From: Candidatus Nitrotoga sp. CP45
GTDB taxonomy: Bacteria; Bacteroidota; Bacteroidia; Flavobacteriales; Flavobacteriaceae
Length of the DNA: 5,782 bases
Assembly: GCA_943329165.2 (NCBI GenBank)
Contig: CALQCV020000136.1
Coordinates: 1 to 5,782 of the forward strand
Direction of reading: 5' to 3'
Shown here: in pieces, positions 1 through 5,782 of the stretch
Numbering within the stretch: position 1 is the first letter of the stretch
Layout: every line of letters starts with the position of its first letter
The notes under the pieces: model-generated
The model's input: the letters and a program-made list of their open reading frames with translations, nothing else
Database searches by the model: none
What the model was told of the DNA's origin: nothing
Made by a program: the position numbers and the translations under genes

Positions 1-1158
1 ATAATTGTCTCCGCTAAAACTATTAAAAGCGTTGAAGATGGTTTTATCAACCCAACCAATTCAAGCGACAAAGTCATAGACCTTAAAACTAAAACCGTAA
101 TGCCAGGCTGGATTGATATGCACGTTCACTTAGAAGAACAAACTAATCCAAATGCTTATTTAGAAGAATTTACACTCAATGATGCCGAAATTGCATACAA
201 TGCTGAAGGATTTGGGAAAGCTACTTTACTCGCTGGTTTTACTACTGTCAGAGATTTAGGAGGGACTGGTGTAAACGTTTCACTTAGGAATGCCATTAAT
301 GCTGGCAAGGTTATCGGACCTAGAATCTTCACAGCCGAAAAAGCATTAGCTTCTACAGGAGGTCATGCTGACCCAACTAATGGTTATCGAAAAGACTTAA
401 TGGGAAATCCTGGGCCAAAAGAAGGGGTTGTTAATAGTGTGGAAGATGCTAGGCAAGCAGTTCGTCAACGCTATAAAAATGGTGCCGACTGGATTAAGAT
501 AACTGCTACTGGTGGCGTATTGAGTGTCGCTAAAAGTTCGGGGAATCCACAATTTACTCAAGAAGAAATTGAGGCAATTGTATCCACAGCTAAAGATTAT
601 GGGATGAAAGTGGCAGCTCATGCTCACGGAGACGAAGGTATGCAAAGAGCTGTAAAAGCGGGTGTTAAAACCATTGAGCACGGAACAGAAATGAGCGATG
701 CCACTATGGATTTGATGATAAAATATAATGCCTATTTGGTGCCAACAATCACAGCGGGAAAAACCGTTGAAGAGAATGCAAAAAAACCTAATTACTATCC
801 GGAAATTGTAGTGCCAAAAGCTTTGGCTATTGGACCAAAGCTTCAGGGGACTTTTGCTAAAGCCTTCAAAAAAGGAGTCCCAATTGCGTTCGGAACCGAT
901 GCTGGAGTATTTCAACACGGATTGAATGCTCGCGAGTTTGTCTACATGAACGAAGCTGGAATGCCAGTTATAAAAGCATTACAATCTGCCACAATTACCA
1001 ATGCTATGTTACTTGACATGGACAAGCAAATCGGATCTATTGAAAATGGTTTCCTAGCGGACATAATTGCTACAAACGATGACCCAACACAAAATGTTTT
1101 AACTGTAAACAATGTCATTTTTGTAATGAAAGAAGGAGTTGTTTATAAAAGTAACTAA
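1..1158 (+). CDS. Amidohydrolase family protein (imidazolonepropionase / Xaa-Pro dipeptidase-like), 5'-truncated by window edge
   Basis: A metal-dependent hydrolase of the amidohydrolase superfamily (the HutI-related COG1228 group), which cleaves C-N or peptide bonds; the substrate cannot be read from sequence. The frame is open from base 1, giving 385 residues to the TAA at 1156-1158. The Met at 100 is internal: it lies in the usual strand 'KTVMPGWIDMHVH' that follows the N-terminal beta-sandwich, so the true start and any signal peptide are upstream. Visible metal-site motifs are HxH (His codons 121 and 127), a Lys in 'WIKITATGG' (codon 496) that is normally carboxylated and bridges the metals, His in 'AAHAHGDEG' (codons 619/625), His in 'IEHGTE' (codon 679) and the catalytic Asp in 'FGTDAG' (codon 898). 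All expected ligands are present, so the enzyme looks intact. Members in Bacteroidota are often exported and about 430 residues long, so roughly 45 residues are missing here. No hairpin terminator is seen after the stop. Confidence 0.93.
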   Translation: MIVSAKTIKSVEDGFINPTNSSDKVIDLKTKTVMPGWIDMHVHLEEQTNPNAYLEEFTLNDAEIAYNAEGFGKATLLAGFTTVRDLGGTGVNVSLRNAINAGKVIGPRIFTAEKALASTGGHADPTNGYRKDLMGNPGPKEGVVNSVEDARQAVRQRYKNGADWIKITATGGVLSVAKSSGNPQFTQEEIEAIVSTAKDYGMKVAAHAHGDEGMQRAVKAGVKTIEHGTEMSDATMDLMIKYNAYLVPTITAGKTVEENAKKPNYYPEIVVPKALAIGPKLQGTFAKAFKKGVPIAFGTDAGVFQHGLNAREFVYMNEAGMPVIKALQSATITNAMLLDMDKQIGSIENGFLADIIATNDDPTQNVLTVNNVIFVMKEGVVYKSN

Positions 1159-1183
1159 TAGAAAGTGATAAGGGATAAGAAAG

Positions 1184-1218
1184 TCGTAATTCGTAATTCG
1201 TAATTTCTAATTCGTAAT
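1184..1218. repeat. Tandem heptamer repeat, TCGTAAT x5 (one copy degenerate)
   Basis: Five consecutive 7-bp units: TCGTAAT at 1184, 1191 and 1198, a variant TTCTAAT at 1205, and TCGTAAT at 1212. The array fills much of the 102-bp spacer between the amidohydrolase and the small membrane protein gene. Short repeats reading 'AATTCGTAATTCG' are common between genes in flavobacterial genomes and give spurious Asn-Tyr-Glu-Leu-rich reading frames on the opposite strand. No function is known to me. Confidence 0.85.
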
Positions 1219-1225
1219 TTTTGAC

Positions 1226-1233
1226 TAAATTTG
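1226..1233 (+). promoter_or_regulatory. Putative Bacteroidota -7 element (TAAATTTG)
   Basis: TAAATTTG matches the flavobacterial/Bacteroides -7 consensus TAnnTTTG and lies 27 bp before the ATG at 1261, a plausible distance for the small membrane protein gene. No TTG -33 element is found 17-23 bp upstream, where the heptamer array sits, so the call is tentative. Confidence 0.4.
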
Positions 1234-1260
1234 TTTTCCAAAAATTAAAAACCACAAAAC

Positions 1261-1443
1261 ATGGGAATGAATAAAAACACGGTCTTAGGATGGGCAACCT
1301 TAATCATGATTATTATGGGATTTATTCTAATAGGATTAGGGATTTATCGCTATGCCGATATTGCGGGCTGGGGGTTTGGAGCTGTTGGTGTTGGATTCTT
1401 AGCCAATGCTTGGGTATTCAGTTCTCTAAAAGGACGACTATAA
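1261..1443 (+). CDS. Small two-helix membrane protein (CAL67264-like family)
   Basis: A 60-residue protein of unknown function, predicted to be in the inner membrane. Two hydrophobic segments are clear: about residues 8-29 and 35-53, separated by a short polar turn 'YRYAD'. The second is glycine-rich with a zipper-like spacing (Gly36, 38, 40, 43, 45). It ends in a basic tail 'SSLKGRL', which suggests a cytoplasmic C-terminus. Length and pattern resemble a small Bacteroidota membrane protein family that I recall as 'CAL67264 family'; this name is from memory and not checked. The start is ATG 1261; Met3 at 1267 is an alternative. The leader is A-rich with no Shine-Dalgarno sequence, as usual in this phylum. 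Codon use and composition match a normal chromosomal gene. It may have its own promoter (TAAATTTG at 1226). Confidence 0.8.
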   Translation: MGMNKNTVLGWATLIMIIMGFILIGLGIYRYADIAGWGFGAVGVGFLANAWVFSSLKGRL

Positions 1444-1467
1444 TTCAATCTAACAATTCATTACACT

Positions 1468-1674
1468 ATTTTAATTGTCCTTCCAGGTTTTGGAAAAACG
1501 ATGTTAGCCAGACGATTGCCAAGTATATTACTTCCAATGACTTTAAAAGAAGCTTTGGAAACGACAAAGATTCATTCTGTGGCAGGTAAAATAAAATATG
1601 CCGGATTGATGAGTCAACGCCCTTTTAGAAGCCCACGCCACAAAGCAGTTCCCTTGATGTGTCAATTAGGATAA
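1468..1674 (+). pseudogene. Fragment of YifB/ComM-type Mg-chelatase-like AAA+ ATPase
   Basis: The frame that includes codon 1501 reads '[17 protein letters not shown]', then '[18 protein letters not shown]', then '[16 protein letters not shown]' and '[11 protein letters not shown]' before a stop at 1672-1674. This closely follows the ATPase core of YifB/ComM proteins, whose typical pattern is [37 protein letters not shown]...RPFRxPHHT. Only about 60 of roughly 510 residues remain. The Walker A loop has lost its first Gly (about one codon deleted, 'VLPGFGKT' in place of GPPGFGKT). The first His of the PHH motif has become Arg. Similarity stops after 'KAV', well before the Walker B region. No start codon or upstream domain is present: the in-frame codons upstream run straight into the stop of the membrane protein gene. 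This is a decayed remnant and presumably not functional. An intact copy would be expected elsewhere in the genome. Confidence 0.8.
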
Positions 1675-2022
1675 TGTGCAGTAAATTATCAATCACTTCC
1701 CCTGAGTTTAAATGACCTTTTCTTAAAAAAGAAATTATTTTATTTTTAATGTAAAATGATAAAAAAACATGAATATTTAGTATGTGTGGTATCGGTTTTT
1801 AGGAACTTTTATCAATATTAAATTCAATAATTACCTTCAGATGTATTCACATAATTAGACACTATGTAAAAGATTGATTTCATAGCATGACTCATCGACA
1901 GAAAACATTTAATTATCGCTTGTTAAGAATCAATTAAATACACTGATTTTTAGGTTTTGAGTAAATCATCGAGTTTTAATGTTTTATACCGATAATATGA
2001 TTTTGTTTTATTTGAAAAAGAA
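1675..2022. other. AT-rich non-coding stretch
   Basis: About 350 bp with stops in all frames and no recognisable protein, RNA gene or insertion sequence end. The frame of the ATPase remnant continues for about 24 more codons past its stop but shows no recognisable similarity. The only features I see are a weak AT-rich hairpin near 1719-1734 and part of the promoter of the downstream gene at the right-hand end. Confidence 0.6.
1719..1749 (+). terminator. Weak AT-rich hairpin followed by T-rich run
   Basis: TTTCTT (1719-1724) pairs with AAGAAA (1729-1734) across a 4-base loop and is followed by a T-rich tract to about 1749. The stem has only one G-C pair, so it would be a weak terminator at best; it may be a chance feature of AT-rich DNA. 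Confidence 0.2.
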
Positions 2023-2030
2023 TAGTTTTG
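2001..2030 (+). promoter_or_regulatory. Bacteroidota-type promoter of the large surface-protein gene
   Basis: TAGTTTTG at 2023-2030 matches the -7 consensus TAnnTTTG. TTTTG at 2001-2005 supplies a -33 TTG element 17 bp upstream, within the 17-23 bp range described for Flavobacterium. Transcription would begin near 2037, leaving a leader of about 20 nt before the ATG at 2057. The leader is A-rich (ATAAAAGA before the start), which serves for initiation in this phylum instead of a Shine-Dalgarno sequence. Confidence 0.6.
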
Positions 2031-2038
2031 CCGGCAAA
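2027..2038. promoter_or_regulatory. Perfect 12-bp palindrome overlapping the -7 box and expected transcription start
   Basis: TTTGCCGGCAAA is a perfect inverted repeat with a GC-rich centre inside very AT-rich DNA. Its left arm contains the TTTG of the -7 box, and its right end lies at the expected transcription start. That position suits an operator, where a bound dimeric regulator would block polymerase. No regulator gene is nearby, so this is inference from position and symmetry. Confidence 0.4.
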
Positions 2039-2056
2039 TTTAATTTAAATAAAAGA

Positions 2057-5000
2057 ATGAAAAAAAAAATATTCTATTTCATAGCAGTAACGATACTATG
2101 CTTTTTTGAAAGTCAATCTGTTTATTCTCAAACATTCGAAGGTATAAACACAGGTTCCAAAATTATAAATATGGGGCCAACAACTGCTGGAGGCGCAACT
2201 CAAACCGTTGCCAACGGCCTTAAGCCTTATGGATTGGTATACAGTTTATTAAAAACCTATAGAGTTCCTGTAAAATGGGTTATCAGCAGTACAAAAGCTC
2301 AGGGCGGTATTGATTTTTCACACAACAGTATTGATTATAGAGGGGGAACTTTCATAATCCCCGTTGAATTTATTACGCCCACAGTAAGTTCTGAGATAGC
2401 AGTTTGGACAGCTAAAGGGGTGCGTGTCAATACAACAGTGAGTCCAATTATTGTTGAAGTCTATCGTACACTTACCGTAGCGCCAAACTGGACTTTAAAT
2501 AATGAGAAGCAAGAGATTGTTACTCCTTTTTGGACAAATTCCGAAATTCCCACAACCTCTTACAATACTATAGCCCCTAGTGCTTTGTCCGGATGTAATG
2601 ATATTTTTGTAATGCCTCATGCTGACCCAACTTGGGCGGTTCACTCTAATATTTACAATTGGAATCAAACACATAAAGGAGCAATCTGGGAAGCATGTCA
2701 TGCCATTAGTGTTTTTGAAAACACCGTTAATCCCGTAAGTCCTTTTCAACGAATGAACTTCCTGATGCAAGATCCTCTGGGAGCACCTTCAGCTGCTGCT
2801 AATGTTGTAGCTGTTCCTTATGGCAGTCACGCTGACGGAACTCCTCCTTATATAATGCAATATCCTTCGGAACCTGTTATGCAGTTCATTGGGACAATAG
2901 ATGCTGCGCAACAAAACGGTTCAGAACAAATTTTTATGCCTAAAGTAGGCTACCGTCCTACTACGAAAATAGGGGTTTACGATCCTTCTCAAGCAAATAT
3001 TCCCTCTCTTTCACCAGGTCCTGCTGCAACTCTAGCTTTTGGTCCTGGTCGCGGTATTGATACTAACGGCAAAGTTTGTGCTGAATCGGGTCACGATTTT
3101 AATGGCACAACCGCTTCCGAAGTAGCCGCGCAACGCGTATTTTGGAATTTCAGCTTTTGGGCTGCACAGGATAAGGCAGTAATTATTTCAAATCCTATTA
3201 TTCCTGTAACTATAGTTAGTGGAACTAGTTATCCACTAAGCGCAACTATTTCAGGAGGGTCTGGTACATACACTTATTTATGGTCATCAAGTTGCGGAGG
3301 AACGTTTACCTCAGGAACAAGTGCTTCTACTAGTTATACTCCACCTGTTTTAATTGTTGGCGCAAGTCCAGTTACCTGTACCTTAACCTTAAGAGTGACT
3401 GATAATTGCGATAGAGTTGGGTTTACGAATGTGGCTGTAACAGTTTTTCCACCCGCTGCGAAATTACCTCCAGTAGCGATAGATAACTCAGCCTATACAA
3501 ATGTTAATACCCCAGTAACATTCAATATCACCTCAAACGATTATGACCCTGATGGAACGATAAACCCTGCAACCGTTGATCTTGACCCTGAAACTGCTGG
3601 GACTCAAACAACATTTACGGTATCTGGACAGGGAACATTTACAGTAAATACATCAGGAAATGTAACCTTTACTCCCGTAACTGGGTTTTTAGGGTACTCT
3701 AATATATTTTATACCGTAAGAGACAATGATACAACACCGCTTACAACTAATTTGGCAGTTATTTCCGTAACGATTCGCCTTGCGCCCACTATCACTTGCC
3801 CGGGCAATCTTACACTTAATTGCACAATAGACCCAACTAATATAGCCAACACCGGAGGAAGCGCTACTGCAACAGCTGATGTTTCATGCCCCGGTGCAGT
3901 TACTATAACTTATGTTGACGGAGCACATATAGCTAATTTACCTACTTGTGCAAGCAATTACCAATTCACTCGAACTTGGAAGGCAACCGACGTTTGTGGC
4001 AATTATTCAACCTGTGATCAAATTATTACTGTTACTGATACGACTGCTCCAACCGGAACTGCGCCTGCAGGAACAACTAATATTAATGCTTGTTTTATTG
4101 ATGCTACAACGGCTCCAACTGGAACTCCTGTTTTCAACGCGACTACTGCTGCTGCTGGATTTACTGACAACTGTAGTGGTACTGTAACGGCTACTTTAAC
4201 TAATACTGCCGTTACGGGTAATAATTGTAGTTGGACTGCTACTTATACTTTTAAAGTCTCTGATGCTTGTGGTAATGAACTAACGGGTCAAACTATATCT
4301 CATTCCGGTGGGGATACTACGGCTCCAACTTGGACAACTGCTGCTACTACATTTAATACTACACTTGAATTTAGTGATGTTGCTGGTTTAGCTGCTGCTC
4401 AAGCATTGGCTCCAACAGCTACTGATAATTGTGGTGGAACAGTTACTTACACTAAAACATCTGGTACCTTAGTTGCTGGTTCTTGTCCTAATAGTGGAAC
4501 CTATACTAATACCTGGGTTGCGAAAGATGTTTGTAATAATTCGTCTTCAACATTTACTCAAGTTATCACTATTCAAGATACTACAGTTGTGGTTTCGGCT
4601 TGCGATAATTACAATTGGAACGGAAACGTGTATACCCAAAGTGGAACTTACACACATAGCACAAATTGCGAAAATGCTTGTGCAGCGGTTCAAACGAGTC
4701 CATTTAGTTGCAGCGGCATTGGCTACACATCAACCATTAGTAACAACAGCGATGTAAATATTGGTCCGGGTCAAACCGTGCTTATCTCAACGGCATCGTT
4801 CAATAAAAACCTCAACATTAGTGGAGGGACATTGGTAATTTGCGGAAGCGCTGCTCCACAAAACATCAACATGAATACCAATGGTGCTTCGTTTACTTTG
4901 GTGGTAAACGGCTACTTGCTATTGAACAATTTGAATCTTCCGACCAATGCAGTGATTAAAAATTACGGATCTCTCACATTGAATAATAGCGTTGGTTTTA

Positions 5001-5782
5001 GCGGCGAAATTCAGAATTATGGATCTATGACTTGCTCTGCCGATTTCAACGTAAACTCAGGTGGTAAATTTTACAACTATGCTACCGCATCGGTAAACAA
5101 CCACAACAACAGCAATATTTCTGAGAACCGTGGCACACTTGCCATTGGAAATCTTCTACAAAACAATGGGGGCGCTTCATTCAAAAACACATGTACGCTC
5201 AATGTTGGAAATGAATTTATAAACAATTCAACTGCAGTTAACGAAGGTAGTGTTACTGTTCAGCAAATGCTTCGCTTAAATAGTGGCAGTACATTTGAAA
5301 ATGCAGCAGGGAAAACAGTATCAACAAAAAATTTGATTTTGGATGGCACATTCCGTGGAGTGGGTTCTGGCTTGAGCCGCTTGAGTGTTGCAATTTCGAG
5401 CTTAATCAACGCATCTGGTCGTTTAGAAGGAACAACCTCGCTTTGCGATGCCAACGGAATTGAAACCAATAAAGGTCAGGCCATAGCACCAGCATTTTTT
5501 GGATGTTCGGGCAACGTTAATGCAACTTCGTGTTGCAATACCTCTACATTGGTCTTAACCATCACGCCTAAGCCATCACAACCTAGCATTGCTTGCTGGC
5601 AAACTGCTACTTTCAACACAACAAGTTGTGCTTGGGATGTAACAGGAACACAACCAGTAGAACCAACAACTGCCTTAGCATGTTGGGAAACTAGAAGCTT
5701 TGATACACCATCTTGTACTTGGAAAGTAACAGGAACGCAACCAGTAGAACCAACAACTGCCTTAGCATGTTGGGAAACTAGA
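2057..5782 (+). CDS. Giant secreted modular surface protein (HYR-like domains, beta-solenoid, Cys/Trp repeats), 3' end beyond window
   Basis: One uninterrupted frame of 1242 codons, still open at the window edge. Signal peptide: residues 1-24 (MKKK, hydrophobic core, cleavage likely after 'SVYS'). N-terminal domain: about 50-370, with 'YRGG' (R95), 'MPHAD' (H188), 'WEACHA' (C214-H215), 'YGSHADGTPPY' (H258), 'YRPTTK' (R300) and 'SGHDFNG' (H346). I do not recognise a named family; the Cys-His and later Gly-His recall GATase/ThuA-like folds, which is inference. Then PKD/Ig-like (372-465), cadherin/VCBS-like with 'NDYDPDG' (470-576), three HYR-like domains (577-665, 666-757, 758-843) ending in 'DTT(AP)', a 'YNWNG' module (849-876), an Asn/Gly-rich beta-solenoid (about 880-1110) and 29-residue Cys/Trp repeats from C1180. 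It is probably an exported adhesin-like or surface protein and a likely type IX secretion substrate; the sorting domain is not in view. ATG 2057 is chosen because it gives the signal peptide and follows a promoter at the right distance. Confidence 0.9.
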   Translation, partial: MKKKIFYFIAVTILCFFESQSVYSQTFEGINTGSKIINMGPTTAGGATQTVANGLKPYGLVYSLLKTYRVPVKWVISSTKAQGGIDFSHNSIDYRGGTFIIPVEFITPTVSSEIAVWTAKGVRVNTTVSPIIVEVYRTLTVAPNWTLNNEKQEIVTPFWTNSEIPTTSYNTIAPSALSGCNDIFVMPHADPTWAVHSNIYNWNQTHKGAIWEACHAISVFENTVNPVSPFQRMNFLMQDPLGAPSAAANVVAVPYGSHADGTPPYIMQYPSEPVMQFIGTIDAAQQNGSEQIFMPKVGYRPTTKIGVYDPSQANIPSLSPGPAATLAFGPGRGIDTNGKVCAESGHDFNGTTASEVAAQRVFWNFSFWAAQDKAVIISNPIIPVTIVSGTSYPLSATISGGSGTYTYLWSSSCGGTFTSGTSASTSYTPPVLIVGASPVTCTLTLRVTDNCDRVGFTNVAVTVFPPAAKLPPVAIDNSAYTNVNTPVTFNITSNDYDPDGTINPATVDLDPETAGTQTTFTVSGQGTFTVNTSGNVTFTPVTGFLGYSNIFYTVRDNDTTPLTTNLAVISVTIRLAPTITCPGNLTLNCTIDPTNIANTGGSATATADVSCPGAVTITYVDGAHIANLPTCASNYQFTRTWKATDVCGNYSTCDQIITVTDTTAPTGTAPAGTTNINACFIDATTAPTGTPVFNATTAAAGFTDNCSGTVTATLTNTAVTGNNCSWTATYTFKVSDACGNELTGQTISHSGGDTTAPTWTTAATTFNTTLEFSDVAGLAAAQALAPTATDNCGGTVTYTKTSGTLVAGSCPNSGTYTNTWVAKDVCNNSSSTFTQVITIQDTTVVVSACDNYNWNGNVYTQSGTYTHSTNCENACAAVQTSPFSCSGIGYTSTISNNSDVNIGPGQTVLISTASFNKNLNISGGTLVICGSAAPQNINMNTNGASFTLVVNGYLLLNNLNLPTNAVIKNYGSLTLNNSVGFSGEIQNYGSMTCSADFNVNSGGKFYNYATASVNNHNNSNISENRGTLAIGNLLQNNGGASFKNTCTLNVGNEFINNSTAVNEGSVTVQQMLRLNSGSTFENAAGKTVSTKNLILDGTFRGVGSGLSRLSVAISSLINASGRLEGTTSLCDANGIETNKGQAIAPAFFGCSGNVNATSCCNTSTLVLTITPKPSQPSIACWQTATFNTTSCAWDVTGTQPVEPTTALACWETRSFDTPSCTWKVTGTQPVEPTTALACWETR
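4949..5330 (+). repeat. Beta-solenoid coding repeats, about 18-20 residues per turn
   Basis: Within the large protein, turns begin at an Asn followed two residues later by Gly or a small residue: N969 (NYGSLTL), N987 (NYGSMTC), N1007 (NYATASV), N1024 (NRGTLAI), N1044 (NTCTLNV), N1062 (NEGSVTV), N1082 (NAAGKTV). Spacing is 18, 20, 17, 20, 18 and 20 residues. After each Asn-x-Gly comes an alternating hydrophobic strand, as in right-handed parallel beta-helices. DNA copies are too diverged to be a recent duplication. The fold is inferred from the pattern. Confidence 0.6.
5594..5782 (+). repeat. 87-bp tandem repeat encoding 29-residue Cys/Trp units
   Basis: Units start at TGC/TGT codons at 5594, 5681 and 5768, exactly 87 bp apart. 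Protein pattern: C-W-[QE]-T-x-x-F-[ND]-T-x-S-C-x-W-[DK]-V-T-G-T-Q-P-V-E-P-T-T-A-L-A. Two complete copies and 15 bp of a third are visible, and the array clearly continues past the edge. The segments 5639-5695 and 5726-5782 differ at one base in 57, which shows recent duplication or gene conversion, while the front part of each unit has diverged. Similar 'CYETATFN...WDVTGTQP' repeats occur near the C-termini of flavobacterial secreted proteins (recalled, not searched). Two Cys per unit could form disulfides outside the cell. Confidence 0.88.

Noticed and set aside
397..918. Minus-strand 173-codon frame opposite the amidohydrolase
   Set aside because: The plus strand carries all catalytic motifs of a known enzyme across this interval; the antisense frame is Phe/Ser/Cys-rich with no recognisable pattern.
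1115..1297. Minus-strand 60-codon frame rich in N-Y-E-L
   Set aside because: It is the translation of the heptamer repeat plus the antisense end of the amidohydrolase; it has no independent coding signature.
1290..1589. Plus-strand 99-codon frame overlapping the small membrane protein and the ATPase remnant
   Set aside because: It is out of frame with both recognisable proteins and has a Cys/Trp-rich, unpatterned sequence typical of a shadow frame.
1782..1802. ATG followed by codons for C-G-I-G-F, resembling the N-terminus of class-II glutamine amidotransferases such as asparagine synthase
   Set aside because: The frame stops after six codons and nothing downstream continues the family pattern in any frame, so this is too short to distinguish from chance.
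1861..1940. Possible 16-codon peptide starting at the ATG in 'catgactcatcgac'
   Set aside because: It is very short, has no promoter or leader support, and shows no recognisable similarity.
3948..4187. Plus-strand frame rich in leucine and glutamine within the HYR-like region
   Set aside because: The composition is an artefact of the ACT/GCT-rich codons of the real frame read one base off; the main frame is continuous here.
4473..4757. Plus-strand 94-codon frame within the large gene
   Set aside because: This is a shadow of the continuous frame that encodes HYR-like and WNG modules; it has no domain or start signal of its own.
5594..5782. CRISPR-like array
   Set aside because: Repeats are 87 bp, directly abutting, in frame and coding, with no unique spacers; they are protein tandem repeats.

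Overview
The window reads as a chromosomal segment of a member of Bacteroidota, most likely Flavobacteriia (Flavobacterium-like). It is AT-rich and its starts lack Shine-Dalgarno sequences, being preceded only by A-rich leaders. It carries -7 elements of the Bacteroidota type (TAnnTTTG), a heptamer repeat of the kind seen between flavobacterial genes, and a giant secreted modular protein built from domains typical of flavobacterial cell-surface proteins. The genus is inferred from protein style; no rRNA or tRNA is present.

Layout. (1) 1-1158, + strand: the 3' part of a metal-dependent amidohydrolase gene (imidazolonepropionase/Xaa-Pro dipeptidase-like), already open at base 1. (2) 1159-1260: a short spacer with five tandem heptamers and a -7-like box. 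(3) 1261-1443: a 60-residue protein with two membrane segments. (4) 1444-1674: a decayed fragment of a YifB/ComM-type Mg-chelatase-like ATPase, with a damaged Walker A loop and a premature end. (5) 1675-2022: an AT-rich stretch with no credible gene. (6) 2023-2056: a good Bacteroidota promoter whose -7 box overlaps a perfect 12-bp palindrome. (7) 2057-5782: a reading frame of 1242 codons that starts with a signal peptide and is still open at the window edge.

The large protein is the main content. In order it has a signal peptide, a roughly 310-residue N-terminal domain with conserved-looking Cys-His and Gly-His motifs (possibly of glutamine-amidotransferase-like fold), a PKD/Ig-like domain, a cadherin/VCBS-like domain, three HYR-like domains, a short 'WNG' module, an Asn/Gly-rich beta-solenoid, and the first copies of an 87-bp (29-residue) Cys/Trp tandem repeat that runs off the end. 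It is most likely an exported cell-surface or secreted protein, probably a type IX secretion substrate, but the C-terminal sorting signal that would prove this lies outside the window.

The genes do not form an evident pathway. All face the same way, but the large gene has its own promoter and is separated from the others by more than 600 bp of remnant and non-coding DNA. No CRISPR array, insertion sequence, RNA gene or complete novel multi-gene system is visible. The most notable material is the architecture of the large protein and the signs that it was assembled by module exchange and tandem duplication.
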